Shown here: positions 1 to 5,331 of the stretch, piece after piece | Layout: each line of letters begins with the position of its first letter | Numbering within the stretch: the first letter of the stretch is position 1 | Source of the DNA: CAYVLI01 sp964452105 [NCBI: uncultured Nitrospinota bacterium] | GTDB lineage: Bacteria > JAUXIQ01 | Length of the DNA: 12,185 bases | Direction: 5' to 3' | Assembly (NCBI GenBank): GCA_964452105.1 | Contig: CAYVLI010000039.1 | Location: 1-12,185, forward strand | Program-made: the position numbers and the translations under genes | The notes under the pieces: generated by a model | What the model was told of the DNA's origin: nothing | What the model saw: the letters and a program-made list of their open reading frames with translations, nothing else | Databases searched by the model: none

Positions 1-151
1 CGCCATGACCATTTTCAGAGGCATATGCATTCTTAATCACCTGACCGCCTATTATTCCCCCCGAAAAATTTATCCGCGGCATAAAACCAATCGCAAGGAA
101 AACTGTCAGTAGCCCTATGCCAGAAGTCAGAAGTAATCTGTTAAACCTCAT
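1..151 (-). CDS. N-terminus of an exported or membrane-anchored protein (partial)
   Basis: Only the first 50 codons are in the window; the gene continues past base 1. The start is well supported: an AGGAGGG Shine-Dalgarno (156-162) lies 4 bases upstream of the ATG. The protein begins MRFNRLLLTSGIGLLTVF, with two arginines followed by a hydrophobic segment at about residues 6-24. A possible signal peptidase site, AYA before SENGHG, falls near residue 44. This fits a long signal peptide or an N-terminal anchor. No heme motif or other family signature is in the visible part, so the function is unknown. It lies downstream of the cbb3 oxidase genes on the same strand, 284 bases beyond the CcoP-like gene, so it could belong to the same respiratory cluster. 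That link is inference from position only. Confidence 0.7.
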   Translation of the reverse strand, partial: MRFNRLLLTSGIGLLTVFLAIGFMPRINFSGGIIGGQVIKNAYASENGHG

Positions 152-181
152 TTAACCCTCCTTTTAAAACTGTTCTTTTAA

Positions 182-409
182 ATCTCGGTCGATCACGCTA
201 ATTTGCTTTTCGACCCGTCAACGCCTCAAAAACCCGTCACGATCTACTCGAACTCAATAAGCGCTCTCACTCTCTGGCGGGCCGTTGAAGAGCCTGACCC
301 AGAGGATTTAACCGATTCAGAGTTGAAAAAACAGACAACTCTTATGCTAACAGATGAACATCCGGTAATTAATAGAAACAGGAGTAAATATATCGAATTT
401 AATCAATAA
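182..409 (+). other. Open frame with protein-like composition, possible gene remnant
   Basis: The 284-base gap between the partial gene ending at base 151 and the CcoP-like gene holds an open frame on the opposite strand, about 75 codons ending in TAA at 407-409. The only early start is a TTG at 203 and no Shine-Dalgarno precedes it. The translation has a normal soluble-protein look, for example ALTLWRAVEEPDPEDLTDSE, but I recognise no family. It could be the decayed tail of a displaced gene or simply a chance frame. I see nothing else in this gap apart from the hairpin at 409-428 and the Shine-Dalgarno of the leftward gene. Confidence 0.2.
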
Positions 410-428
410 ATGCGCTTTTTTCCGCATT
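409..428 (-). terminator. Hairpin just after the CcoP-like gene, possible weak terminator
   Basis: A perfect 6-bp inverted repeat, AATGCG (409-414) and CGCATT (423-428), flanks an 8-base loop and begins 7 bases after the stop codon of the 43-residue gene. Read leftward, it is followed by AT-rich sequence (TATTGATTAAATT) but not by a proper run of T. It could end or attenuate the oxidase transcript. The missing U-tract makes this uncertain. Confidence 0.3.
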
Positions 429-435
429 ATCCTTT

Positions 436-567
436 TCAGGAACGAAGGTATAGAGCCAGGTAAATGCCCCCCCAGGCGATCATTAGCACATAAGCCACCT
501 TCAGCCAGGTGGGAATTCTGCCTTCTTTCTCTTCGATTTCAGAGAATTCGTACTTATGCTCTTTCAT
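436..567 (-). CDS. 43-residue single-helix protein resembling the CcoP/FixP N-terminal anchor
   Basis: This short gene encodes 43 residues. A charged N-terminus (MKEHKYEFSEIEEKEGRIP) is followed by one transmembrane segment at about residues 20-41 (TWLKVAYVLMIAWGGIYLAL). In full-length CcoP/FixP, the diheme subunit of cbb3 oxidases, the N-terminal domain has the same plan: a short acidic cytoplasmic stretch, a Pro-x-Trp entry, one helix containing Trp and Tyr, and a Tyr-Leu-x-x-Tyr exit. There is no CxxCH heme motif and no periplasmic domain, so this would be the anchor alone. It sits 45 bases downstream of the ccoO-type gene on the same strand, so it is very likely an oxidase accessory or structural subunit. 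The start is uncertain: the ATG at 567 has AAGG directly adjacent, and an in-frame GTG lies 12 bases upstream without a better site. A CcoQ-like role is the main alternative. Confidence 0.7.
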   Translation of the reverse strand: MKEHKYEFSEIEEKEGRIPTWLKVAYVLMIAWGGIYLALYLRS

Positions 568-612
568 CCTTACTGCCACCCATGATTTGTATGGACGCCG
601 GAACTTATATAT

Positions 613-1440
613 TTATTCTCCGGAAAATGATTTAACGTAAAAAACCAGGGCCCATCTATCTTGCTCGTTCATCTGGGCGCCGAAGGGTGCCATGGCCGTC
701 CCCGGGATGCCGGTGGTTATAGTATTGAATACATCCCGGTCGCCGCCGCCCTTTATCCAGTCATCATCGGTGAAATCAGCCGGCTTGGGTGTCAGGGCCG
801 GGGCCACAGGCCCCTTCCCATCGCCGTTGGGGCCGTGGCAGCCCACGCATAGCTGTCCGAAAATCTGCTTTCCCCTGGCCAGCAATTCGGGCGTCCACCG
901 AAGGGATGATTTCCCTTCTTCTTCGGCCGCGGGTTTCTCGGTTGCTTCCGCCGTTTGCGTTTTACGCCAGTCTCCTATCCCCGTCCCCAGCTTCTGGAGA
1001 TAAGCGGTGACCGCCTTCAGTTCCTCATCCGTCAGCCAGGTATATTTGGGCATCACAGACACGGCCACCAGCGACTGAGGGTCCTTGAGATGAGCCATGT
1101 GCCATCCGTCCGGCCTCTTGCCTCCTTCCCTGGCCAGGTCTGGACCGATCCTCCTGGTGCCGAAAAGCTGCGGCCTGTCGTAAACGTACTCGTTAATCCT
1201 GGAAACAGGGCCGTACCGCTCTGATTCCCCTCCCACCGGCCGCACGAACTGCGAGTGACAGTGCCAGCACGCCTCCCGGATGTAAATGCTGCGCCCCAAT
1301 CTCTCCGCATCATTGTAATCGGTCAGGTAGGGTGCGGGATCGATTCCGGCACCCTGTATCCAGGGCAGTATTCCCACGATGAGGAACGAGAGCATAAAGA
1401 ATCCCAGACCGGCGATGAATATCACATTATTCAATTTCAT
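613..1440 (-). CDS. ccoO: cbb3 oxidase cytochrome c subunit (CcoO/FixO type) with a second fused cytochrome c domain
   Basis: CcoO carries electrons from a c-type donor to CcoN in the cbb3 terminal oxidase, on the periplasmic side of the membrane. Residues 1-30 form an N-terminal membrane anchor. The CcoO-type domain follows, with heme motif CWHCH (58-62), the family context SQFVRPVGGESERYGPVS, GPDLAREGG (99-107) and a likely axial Met130 in VMPKYTW. An Ala/Glu-rich linker (about 160-182) then leads to a second class I cytochrome c domain with CVGCH (198-202), GPNGDGKGP and a likely axial Met250 in GTAMAPF, ending at residue 275. CcoO proteins are usually single-heme and near 200 residues, so this is a two-heme fusion; the second domain probably stands in for a CcoP heme domain. 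A GGGGAGAG Shine-Dalgarno lies 9-10 bases before the ATG. It is 73 bases downstream of ccoN. The family call is strong; the CcoP-replacement idea is inference. Confidence 0.92.
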   Translation of the reverse strand: MKLNNVIFIAGLGFFMLSFLIVGILPWIQGAGIDPAPYLTDYNDAERLGRSIYIREACWHCHSQFVRPVGGESERYGPVSRINEYVYDRPQLFGTRRIGPDLAREGGKRPDGWHMAHLKDPQSLVAVSVMPKYTWLTDEELKAVTAYLQKLGTGIGDWRKTQTAEATEKPAAEEEGKSSLRWTPELLARGKQIFGQLCVGCHGPNGDGKGPVAPALTPKPADFTDDDWIKGGGDRDVFNTITTGIPGTAMAPFGAQMNEQDRWALVFYVKSFSGE

Positions 1441-1513
1441 CTATCTATCTCTCCCCTGATAACGAATAGTTAGTATTACGCTTCATCCCCATATACTGCC
1501 TTTTCCCATGCAC

Positions 1514-2869
1514 TTACGACCCGGCGGCAACAGGCTTGCCCGAAGTAATGGTTTTGAAAACGTTTATGACGAATAAGAACTGAGCCGCTATGACTATCGA
1601 ACCGGTCAGAGTCCTGAGCATCCAGTAGGGCCTGGCCGCTTGCAGCGGAGTATAAAATGAGACTCCGGCGCTCCACATGGTCCCTTCTATCAGCCCCACC
1701 GCCCACAAGCTCAAGAAGAAGATGGTCACCGGTATGAGAGTGAGCCAGTAGTGGGCTTCACTCAGGGTCTTACTCCATATCTGCTTCCCCGTCAGCGCCG
1801 GGAGCAGCGCATATATGGCCGCTATAACCCAGAAGGTGAATACACCCAGCAGGGCCATGTGGGCGTGTCCCACCACCCAATCGGTAAAGTGCAGTATAGG
1901 CTGCAGGGTTGCCAGCGCCTGTACGGGGCCCTGTATGCAGGTCAGCAGGTAGAATATCGTCCCGGCAATGAGAAATTTCAGGGGAACGTTTCCGATGGCC
2001 TTCTCCCAGTTTCCCTTCATGGTGCCGAAGAAATTCGTCAGCACCGTCCACACCGGAAGTATCATCAGCATGCTGGCGACGATTGCCACCGTCTGCACCC
2101 AGTGGGGTATTGCGCTGTATATAAAATGGTGCGCTCCCGTAAAAGGGTAGAGGAATGCTATGGTCCAGAACCCCAGTATGGAGAGCTTGTGGCTGTAGAG
2201 AGGGGACCGCGTCAGCACGGGAAAGAGATAATAGGCTACCGCCAGACCCACGGGAGTAATCCACAAGCCTACCGTGTTATGAATGTAGTAGCCCGATATG
2301 GCCGCGCCGTTAACACCGGATGCGAAGTAATAAGGGATGGTGTTACCCACTGCATAGTTCATGACGGTCCAAACCAGCGCCCCGCACAAATACCACATGC
2401 TCACGTAAAGCTGCTTCTCTTTCCGGTTAAATACGGTCTTGAATACATTGGTGGCGACCATCACCAGCGCTATCAAAATGAGGATATCCACCGGGTAGGC
2501 CATCTCCGCCCACTCCAGACCCTGATTGTAGCCGGCCAGCAGGGTAACAACTGATATTGCGATAATCCCGTTCCAGAACCACAAAGTGAATTTGGCCAAC
2601 CCGCTGCTGTGCATGGGTACGCCAGTGAGGCGCGGAGTTATGTAGTAAGCCAATCCTATGAATGCCGTGGTCAGCCAGCCGAAGGCTATCCCGTTAGTAT
2701 GCACCAGCCGCATCCGCCCGTAAGAGAGCCACGAGATGTGCCCCAGGAAGTCCGGGTACAGCAGTTTCATGGAAATTATGAATCCAATTACGATTGATAC
2801 GAGAAACCAGATAAGCGATGAGACCAGAAAGTTTTTGATAAGCCTGGAATCAACCAGGGTCTCGTTCAT
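1514..2869 (-). CDS. ccoN: cbb3-type cytochrome c oxidase subunit I
   Basis: CcoN is the heme-copper catalytic subunit that reduces O2 to water at high affinity and pumps protons. The 451-residue product is an uninterrupted multi-helix membrane protein. The ligands are present: His57 in LVHTNGIAFGW (low-spin heme b), His197 in YIHNTVG and His247/His248 in TGAHHF (CuB), and His335 and His337 in VVGHAHMALLG (heme b3 and heme b). Tyr241, in AFLYPFTGAHH, matches the cross-linked catalytic tyrosine position of cbb3 enzymes. The context YSHKLSILGFW is also typical of CcoN and argues against a nitric oxide reductase. A strong Shine-Dalgarno at 2876-2888 selects this ATG over one 33 bases upstream. 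The start overlaps the upstream gene's end by 20 bases, suggesting translational coupling. Length is slightly short for the family (about 470-550) but no motif is missing. Confidence 0.95.
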   Translation of the reverse strand: MNETLVDSRLIKNFLVSSLIWFLVSIVIGFIISMKLLYPDFLGHISWLSYGRMRLVHTNGIAFGWLTTAFIGLAYYITPRLTGVPMHSSGLAKFTLWFWNGIIAISVVTLLAGYNQGLEWAEMAYPVDILILIALVMVATNVFKTVFNRKEKQLYVSMWYLCGALVWTVMNYAVGNTIPYYFASGVNGAAISGYYIHNTVGLWITPVGLAVAYYLFPVLTRSPLYSHKLSILGFWTIAFLYPFTGAHHFIYSAIPHWVQTVAIVASMLMILPVWTVLTNFFGTMKGNWEKAIGNVPLKFLIAGTIFYLLTCIQGPVQALATLQPILHFTDWVVGHAHMALLGVFTFWVIAAIYALLPALTGKQIWSKTLSEAHYWLTLIPVTIFFLSLWAVGLIEGTMWSAGVSFYTPLQAARPYWMLRTLTGSIVIAAQFLFVINVFKTITSGKPVAAGS

Positions 2870-3374
2870 CCGGTTCTCCTCCCTCCTTTTTTTCATTATC
2901 ATAGAGAAATGTTATCTCCCTCTCCAGCATCCTCTGCTTCACCTCCTCCACTCCCCGAAACTGACCGGTCTTGTACGCCCAGAAAAAGAGCAGGAACACC
3001 CCCAGCCCGAGTGAGGCCAGCAGAGCCATCAGAGGCAAAGACAATGCCCGGTCATGGTGGTCGAGCGCTGCGCCCCCCTCTTCCGCGGTCAGGATGGCCC
3101 CGGCTACGACCACGATTACGCCGGAAATCAATAGACACCACCCCTTTTTGACCCCTCTGGAAACGAATACCCCCAACAGAAACAGTATTGCCAGGAATAT
3201 CAGCACCAGCCCTATGCCCGCGATAGCATAAAGGAGCGGTGATTCTCCCGGTTTTTCGCTGATGGTAAGGTGGGTGGCCGGAGCCTCGGTAGAGAGTAAA
3301 AGAATGGCACCTAAGACGAGCGACAGCATCAAAACCTTCGAGCCACATATTGAGCGTATGCACATGCACCGCAT
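2850..3374 (-). CDS. Four-helix membrane protein with a CcoS/FixS-like C-terminal segment
   Basis: The 174-residue protein has a hydrophobic N-terminal segment (about 14-28, possible signal peptide ending APA at 31-33) and further helices at about 47-71, 79-96 and 112-134. After the last helix comes FFWAYKTGQFRGVEEVKQRM (130-149). In CcoS/FixS, a small protein needed to mature cbb3 oxidases, the single helix is likewise followed by a Phe-x-Trp-(7 or so)-Gly-Gln-(Phe/Tyr) segment and an acidic, Arg-containing tail. I infer that residues of about 110-155 are a CcoS-like module fused to an extra three-helix part of unknown role. Position directly upstream of ccoN, with a 20-base overlap, supports an oxidase assembly role. 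The start is uncertain: the ATG at 3374 lacks a clear Shine-Dalgarno, while an ATG at residue 16 (3329) has GAAGG 5 bases upstream but would remove the basic N-terminus. The gene call is firm; the CcoS relation is moderate. Confidence 0.75.
   Translation of the reverse strand: MRCMCIRSICGSKVLMLSLVLGAILLLSTEAPATHLTISEKPGESPLLYAIAGIGLVLIFLAILFLLGVFVSRGVKKGWCLLISGVIVVVAGAILTAEEGGAALDHHDRALSLPLMALLASLGLGVFLLFFWAYKTGQFRGVEEVKQRMLEREITFLYDNEKKEGGEPDERDPG
2876..2888 (-). promoter_or_regulatory. Double Shine-Dalgarno of ccoN inside the upstream gene
   Basis: Read leftward the sequence is AAGGAGGGAGGAG, two overlapping near-perfect ribosome-binding sites, 6 bases before the ATG at 2869. It lies within the last codons of the CcoS-like gene. 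This fixes the ccoN start and suggests high, possibly coupled, translation. Confidence 0.75.
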
Positions 3375-3395
3375 CTAATAGAAATACCTATCAAA

Positions 3396-3420
3396 TTGTT
3401 ATGATGCTGATTATTAACAA
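3396..3420 (-). promoter_or_regulatory. Inverted repeat with an FNR/CRP-like site upstream of the oxidase genes
   Basis: In the gap between perR and the oxidase genes, TTGTTA (3396-3401) and TAACAA (3415-3420) form a perfect 6-bp inverted repeat around 13 bases. Within it, read leftward, 3407-3420 is TTGTTAATAATCAG, matching 8 of 10 fixed positions of the FNR consensus TTGAT-N4-ATCAA. cbb3 genes in other bacteria are often under FNR-type oxygen control, so this is a candidate operator. No good -10 was found at the expected distance, so the assignment is tentative. Confidence 0.3.
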
Positions 3421-3429
3421 GTGGTGGCG

Positions 3430-3855
3430 CTACTTCTTACTGCAGGCTTTGCACACTCCATAAAACTCTACGTTATAACCCTGCAGGTTGAACCCGGCCT
3501 CCACGGATGCCGGCAGGCGGGTTACTTCAGGAAGTTCTTCGAAGATGTCCTCTATGCGGCGGCAGCGGGTGCAGATTATATGATGGTGGGGAGAGGCATC
3601 GGGATCGAAGTGCCTGCGGTCCGGCTCGATGGTGAGCTCCCTGATAAGCCCCAGTTCCTTGAGCGATTCAAGGGTATTATAAATTGTAGCCATGGAGGTG
3701 TTGGGGTAATCCTTCTTGATCTCCCTGTAGATATCGTCGGCGGAAGGGTGGCTCGAATTTCCCTCCATGACCCTGAAGACTGCAATCCTCTGGGGGGTCA
3801 TCTTCAACCCCGCTTCCTTGAACCTGTACTGAGCTTTCTGTTCCGTAAGACTCAT
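3430..3855 (-). CDS. perR: PerR-type peroxide-sensing repressor (Fur family)
   Basis: PerR is a metal-dependent DNA-binding repressor that senses H2O2 through iron-catalysed oxidation of a ligand histidine. The 141-residue product has the winged-helix DNA-binding half, including TPQRIAVFRVM and HPSADDIY and a recognition region ending TSMATIYNTLESLKELGLI, then the metal-binding half. Candidate regulatory ligands are His36, Asp84, His90, His92 and Asp103. The structural zinc cysteines are Cys95, Cys98, Cys135 and Cys138. Every one is offset by exactly one from the published Bacillus subtilis PerR ligands (37, 85, 91, 93, 104; 96, 99, 136, 139). Asp103, where Fur has Glu, favours PerR over Fur. 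The ATG at 3855 is chosen because GAGGTG (3860-3865) precedes it; an ATG 18 bases upstream has no site. The cbb3 genes begin 55 bases downstream, so read-through is possible. A Per box overlaps its promoter. Confidence 0.9.
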   Translation of the reverse strand: MSLTEQKAQYRFKEAGLKMTPQRIAVFRVMEGNSSHPSADDIYREIKKDYPNTSMATIYNTLESLKELGLIRELTIEPDRRHFDPDASPHHHIICTRCRRIEDIFEELPEVTRLPASVEAGFNLQGYNVEFYGVCKACSKK

Positions 3856-3887
3856 CTTACACCTCGGACACATTTTGGCTTCATTAC

Positions 3888-3910
3888 TAATTTATACTAA
3901 ATATAAATTA
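3888..3910. promoter_or_regulatory. Per box (PerR operator), 9-bp inverted repeat
   Basis: Arms TAATTTATA (3888-3896) and TATAAATTA (3902-3910) are a perfect inverted repeat separated by 5 bases. The 15-base core at 3892-3906 matches the Bacillus Per box TTATAATNATTATAA at all but two positions. It covers the -10 of the perR promoter, so it is well placed for autorepression. Confidence 0.75.
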
Positions 3911-3928
3911 TACCCCACTCACTGTCAA
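3900..3928 (-). promoter_or_regulatory. perR promoter
   Basis: Read leftward, a perfect -35 TTGACA (3928-3923) is followed by 17 bases and a -10 TATATT (3905-3900), five of six matches to consensus. The -10 lies inside the Per box, and the start codon of perR is 44 bases beyond it. No terminator is evident between perR and the oxidase genes, so this promoter may also feed them. Confidence 0.75.
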
Positions 3929-4046
3929 AGTTTTTTATAGTTATTCGCAGCCTGGCACGGATGAGGATGATTATCTTGCTGCGGACAGCGGGTGAAAGGT
4001 GCATCGGTTCTACAAACGAAGGTGGGAGAATGGCATCAGCCGCCTA

Positions 4047-4484
4047 TCAGGGGGATGCCTCATCCGGATTGATGGGCTTGTTGCTTGTAAGCGAGTCCAG
4101 GTCCGCCTGTTCCAGGACTTTAAGCAGCTCCTGCTGGGCCTTCATCCATACCTGCCGCACTGAACATGTTTCCGCCCGGCTGCATTCGCCGTTGTACGCC
4201 AGACATTTCTGAAGATAGACGGGCCCCTCCACCGCTTCAACTATCTCCCGCAGAGTTATTCGGTCTTTGGGTTTGCCCAGCATAAAGCCGCCGGTGTTGC
4301 CCTGAGTCGAATAGACCAACCCCGCTCTGGCCAGGGCCTGAAAAATTTTGGCCAGAAAACCCCGGGGAATATCCCTCTTTGAAGACACCTCGCCGATGGT
4401 GACAACTTTGTCTTCCGGCTGCTCAGCCATATAGAGCATGCCCCTTATCGCGTATTCTCCGGCTTTTGTAATTTTAATAGACAT
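4047..4484 (-). CDS. Rrf2-family transcriptional regulator with a likely Fe-S cluster
   Basis: Rrf2 proteins (IscR, NsrR, RirA, CymR) are winged-helix regulators; many bind an Fe-S cluster and report on iron-sulfur status, nitric oxide or redox state. The 145-residue product begins MSIKITKAGEYAIRGMLYMA, the family N-terminus. A DNA-binding region follows (TIGEVSSKRDIPRGFLAKIF, 29-48; QALARAGLVYSTQGNTGGF, 49-67), then a dimerisation helix with Cys94, Cys101 and Cys107. The cysteine spacing is C-x6-C-x5-C, between IscR/NsrR (C-x5-C-x5-C) and RirA (C-x7-C-x5-C), so I do not assign a subfamily. No strong Shine-Dalgarno precedes the ATG. It is transcribed divergently from the flavodoxin-like gene and lies upstream of perR, with 191 bases between them that contain the perR promoter. 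Its likely targets are itself and the flavodoxin-like gene, by position. Confidence 0.9.
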   Translation of the reverse strand: MSIKITKAGEYAIRGMLYMAEQPEDKVVTIGEVSSKRDIPRGFLAKIFQALARAGLVYSTQGNTGGFMLGKPKDRITLREIVEAVEGPVYLQKCLAYNGECSRAETCSVRQVWMKAQQELLKVLEQADLDSLTSNKPINPDEASP

Positions 4485-4504
4485 AATATGACGTTATTTA
4501 TCCT

Positions 4505-4519
4505 GTTTCTAACGGAAAC
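4505..4519. promoter_or_regulatory. Inverted repeat over the rrf2 -10, possible autoregulatory operator
   Basis: GTTTC (4505-4509) and GAAAC (4515-4519) form a 5-bp inverted repeat with 5 bases between. The left arm lies within the -10 of the rrf2 promoter, a typical place for a repressor to act. The arms are short, so this could be chance. Confidence 0.3.
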
Positions 4520-4534
4520 TCCTTCTCCTGTCAA
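4506..4534 (-). promoter_or_regulatory. Promoter of the rrf2-family gene
   Basis: Read leftward, -35 TTGACA (4534-4529) is followed by a 17-base spacer and -10 TAGAAA (4511-4506). The start codon lies 21 bases past the -10. The -35 is perfect and spacing ideal; the -10 matches four of six positions. Confidence 0.65.
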
Positions 4535-4723
4535 GATTTTTTCCATCTTTCGCAAAGGTTTATGTTCGTCGATTACCTGAAAAATATAATACGTCATCTA
4601 TCTTTTCCCACACATAAAGATTGTTTTTTGCAAACATTTGCCGTTTTTCGTATATTCAGCTATAGAAAAGGTGCTTTTGCCGCTGTCTTTGTGTTCGCGT
4701 CCAAAAAAATGGAGGGATTCCAG
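4535..4723 (+). promoter_or_regulatory. AT-rich leader and promoter region of the flavodoxin-like gene
   Basis: This stretch is clearly more AT-rich than its surroundings and holds no gene. A perfect -10 hexamer TATAAT lies at 4585-4590 without a convincing -35. A second candidate pairs TTGCAA (4628-4633) with TATATT (4651-4656) at 17-base spacing. The open frame running into the flavodoxin-like gene from 4562 is probably untranslated leader, since the GGAGG site sits much further down. I cannot choose between the two promoter candidates. Confidence 0.35.
4711..4715 (+). promoter_or_regulatory. Shine-Dalgarno fixing the flavodoxin-like start
   Basis: GGAGG lies 8 bases before the ATG at 4724. 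It favours that start over the in-frame ATG 162 bases upstream, and the resulting protein begins directly at the first beta strand of the flavodoxin fold. Confidence 0.7.
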
Positions 4724-5218
4724 ATGGCCGATGTGATTATCGTTTACGATTCCATAGGGGGTAATACCGAACGCATGGCAATGTTGGTGAAGGAAGGAGT
4801 GGAAGAAGAGGAAATCGATGCTCTCGCCAAACCGGTAGCGGAAACAAATCCTGAAGAGCTTGTTAAGGCCGACGGAATCATACTGGGCTCCATGTCCAGG
4901 ATGGGAAATGTATCCTCAACCATGAAGAAGTTTCTGGATGAGACTACCTATTTTCACGGCTCTCTCAACGGCAAGGTGGGAGGTGTTTTCTCTTCTTCAT
5001 CCCACATAGGCGGCGGCAACGAAATCACCAACCTGAGCCTGCTACAGGCCATGCTCATCCACGGCATGGTCATCAAAGGCATGGTGGAGGAAGATCATTA
5101 CGGTGCGCTGAGTGTGGAAATGGTCGATGAAGACGGCCGGAGCACAGTCCTTTACGATGGCTCAAGCAGGCGGCTGGGCGGAGAAGTAGCGAAGCTGGTA
5201 AAAAAGCTGCGCCGCTGA
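4724..5218 (+). CDS. Flavodoxin-fold NAD(P)H-quinone reductase, WrbA-like
   Basis: The 164-residue product has a flavodoxin fold that should bind FMN. Residues 1-20 give the first strand and phosphate loop (MADVIIVYDSIGGNTERMAM, loop around 10-15). GSMSRMGNVSSTMKKFLDET (55-74) matches the WrbA pattern Gly-Ser-x-x-Arg-Met-Gly-Asn followed by a Met-Lys-x-Phe-x-Asp helix. SSSHIGGGNE (91-100) corresponds to the WrbA His-Gly-Gly-x-x-Glu loop, and LLQAMLIHGMVIKGM (106-120) to the following helix. WrbA proteins reduce quinones by two electrons and limit redox cycling; in anaerobes, related proteins accompany oxygen-defence genes. The length is shorter than E. coli WrbA (about 198) but near small archaeal and clostridial relatives. 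Divergent transcription from the Rrf2 gene suggests redox or Fe-S-responsive control. Quinone reductase activity is inferred; a plain electron carrier is possible. Confidence 0.85.
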   Translation: MADVIIVYDSIGGNTERMAMLVKEGVEEEEIDALAKPVAETNPEELVKADGIILGSMSRMGNVSSTMKKFLDETTYFHGSLNGKVGGVFSSSSHIGGGNEITNLSLLQAMLIHGMVIKGMVEEDHYGALSVEMVDEDGRSTVLYDGSSRRLGGEVAKLVKKLRR

Positions 5219-5331
5219 GAAAGAGTGCGCCCCCGGGCTCTCGCATTATCAACTTTACTTTCATCCGCCCCGGTGATATTTTGTGAAGTTACTGAAATCC
5301 CCTTCCTTTGAGAGCATAAGATAAGAAAAGT

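Noticed and set aside
1441-1513. Possible small CcoQ gene between ccoN and ccoO.
   Set aside because: The 73 bases contain no open frame longer than a few codons with a start; they only carry the ccoO ribosome-binding site.
1514-2869. Nitric oxide reductase (NorB) instead of cbb3 subunit I.
   Set aside because: The catalytic tyrosine position, the CcoN-type histidine contexts and the adjacent CcoO-type CWHCH cytochrome fit cbb3 oxidase.
4032-4057. GGCATC/GATGCC inverted repeat at the end of the rrf2-family gene, considered as its terminator.
   Set aside because: The loop is 16 bases, no T-run follows, and one arm lies in the coding region.
4562-4723. A 54-residue N-terminal extension of the flavodoxin-like protein from an upstream in-frame ATG.
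   Set aside because: The extension has no flavodoxin counterpart and lies in AT-rich leader sequence. The GGAGG site and the first beta strand both fit the ATG at 4724.
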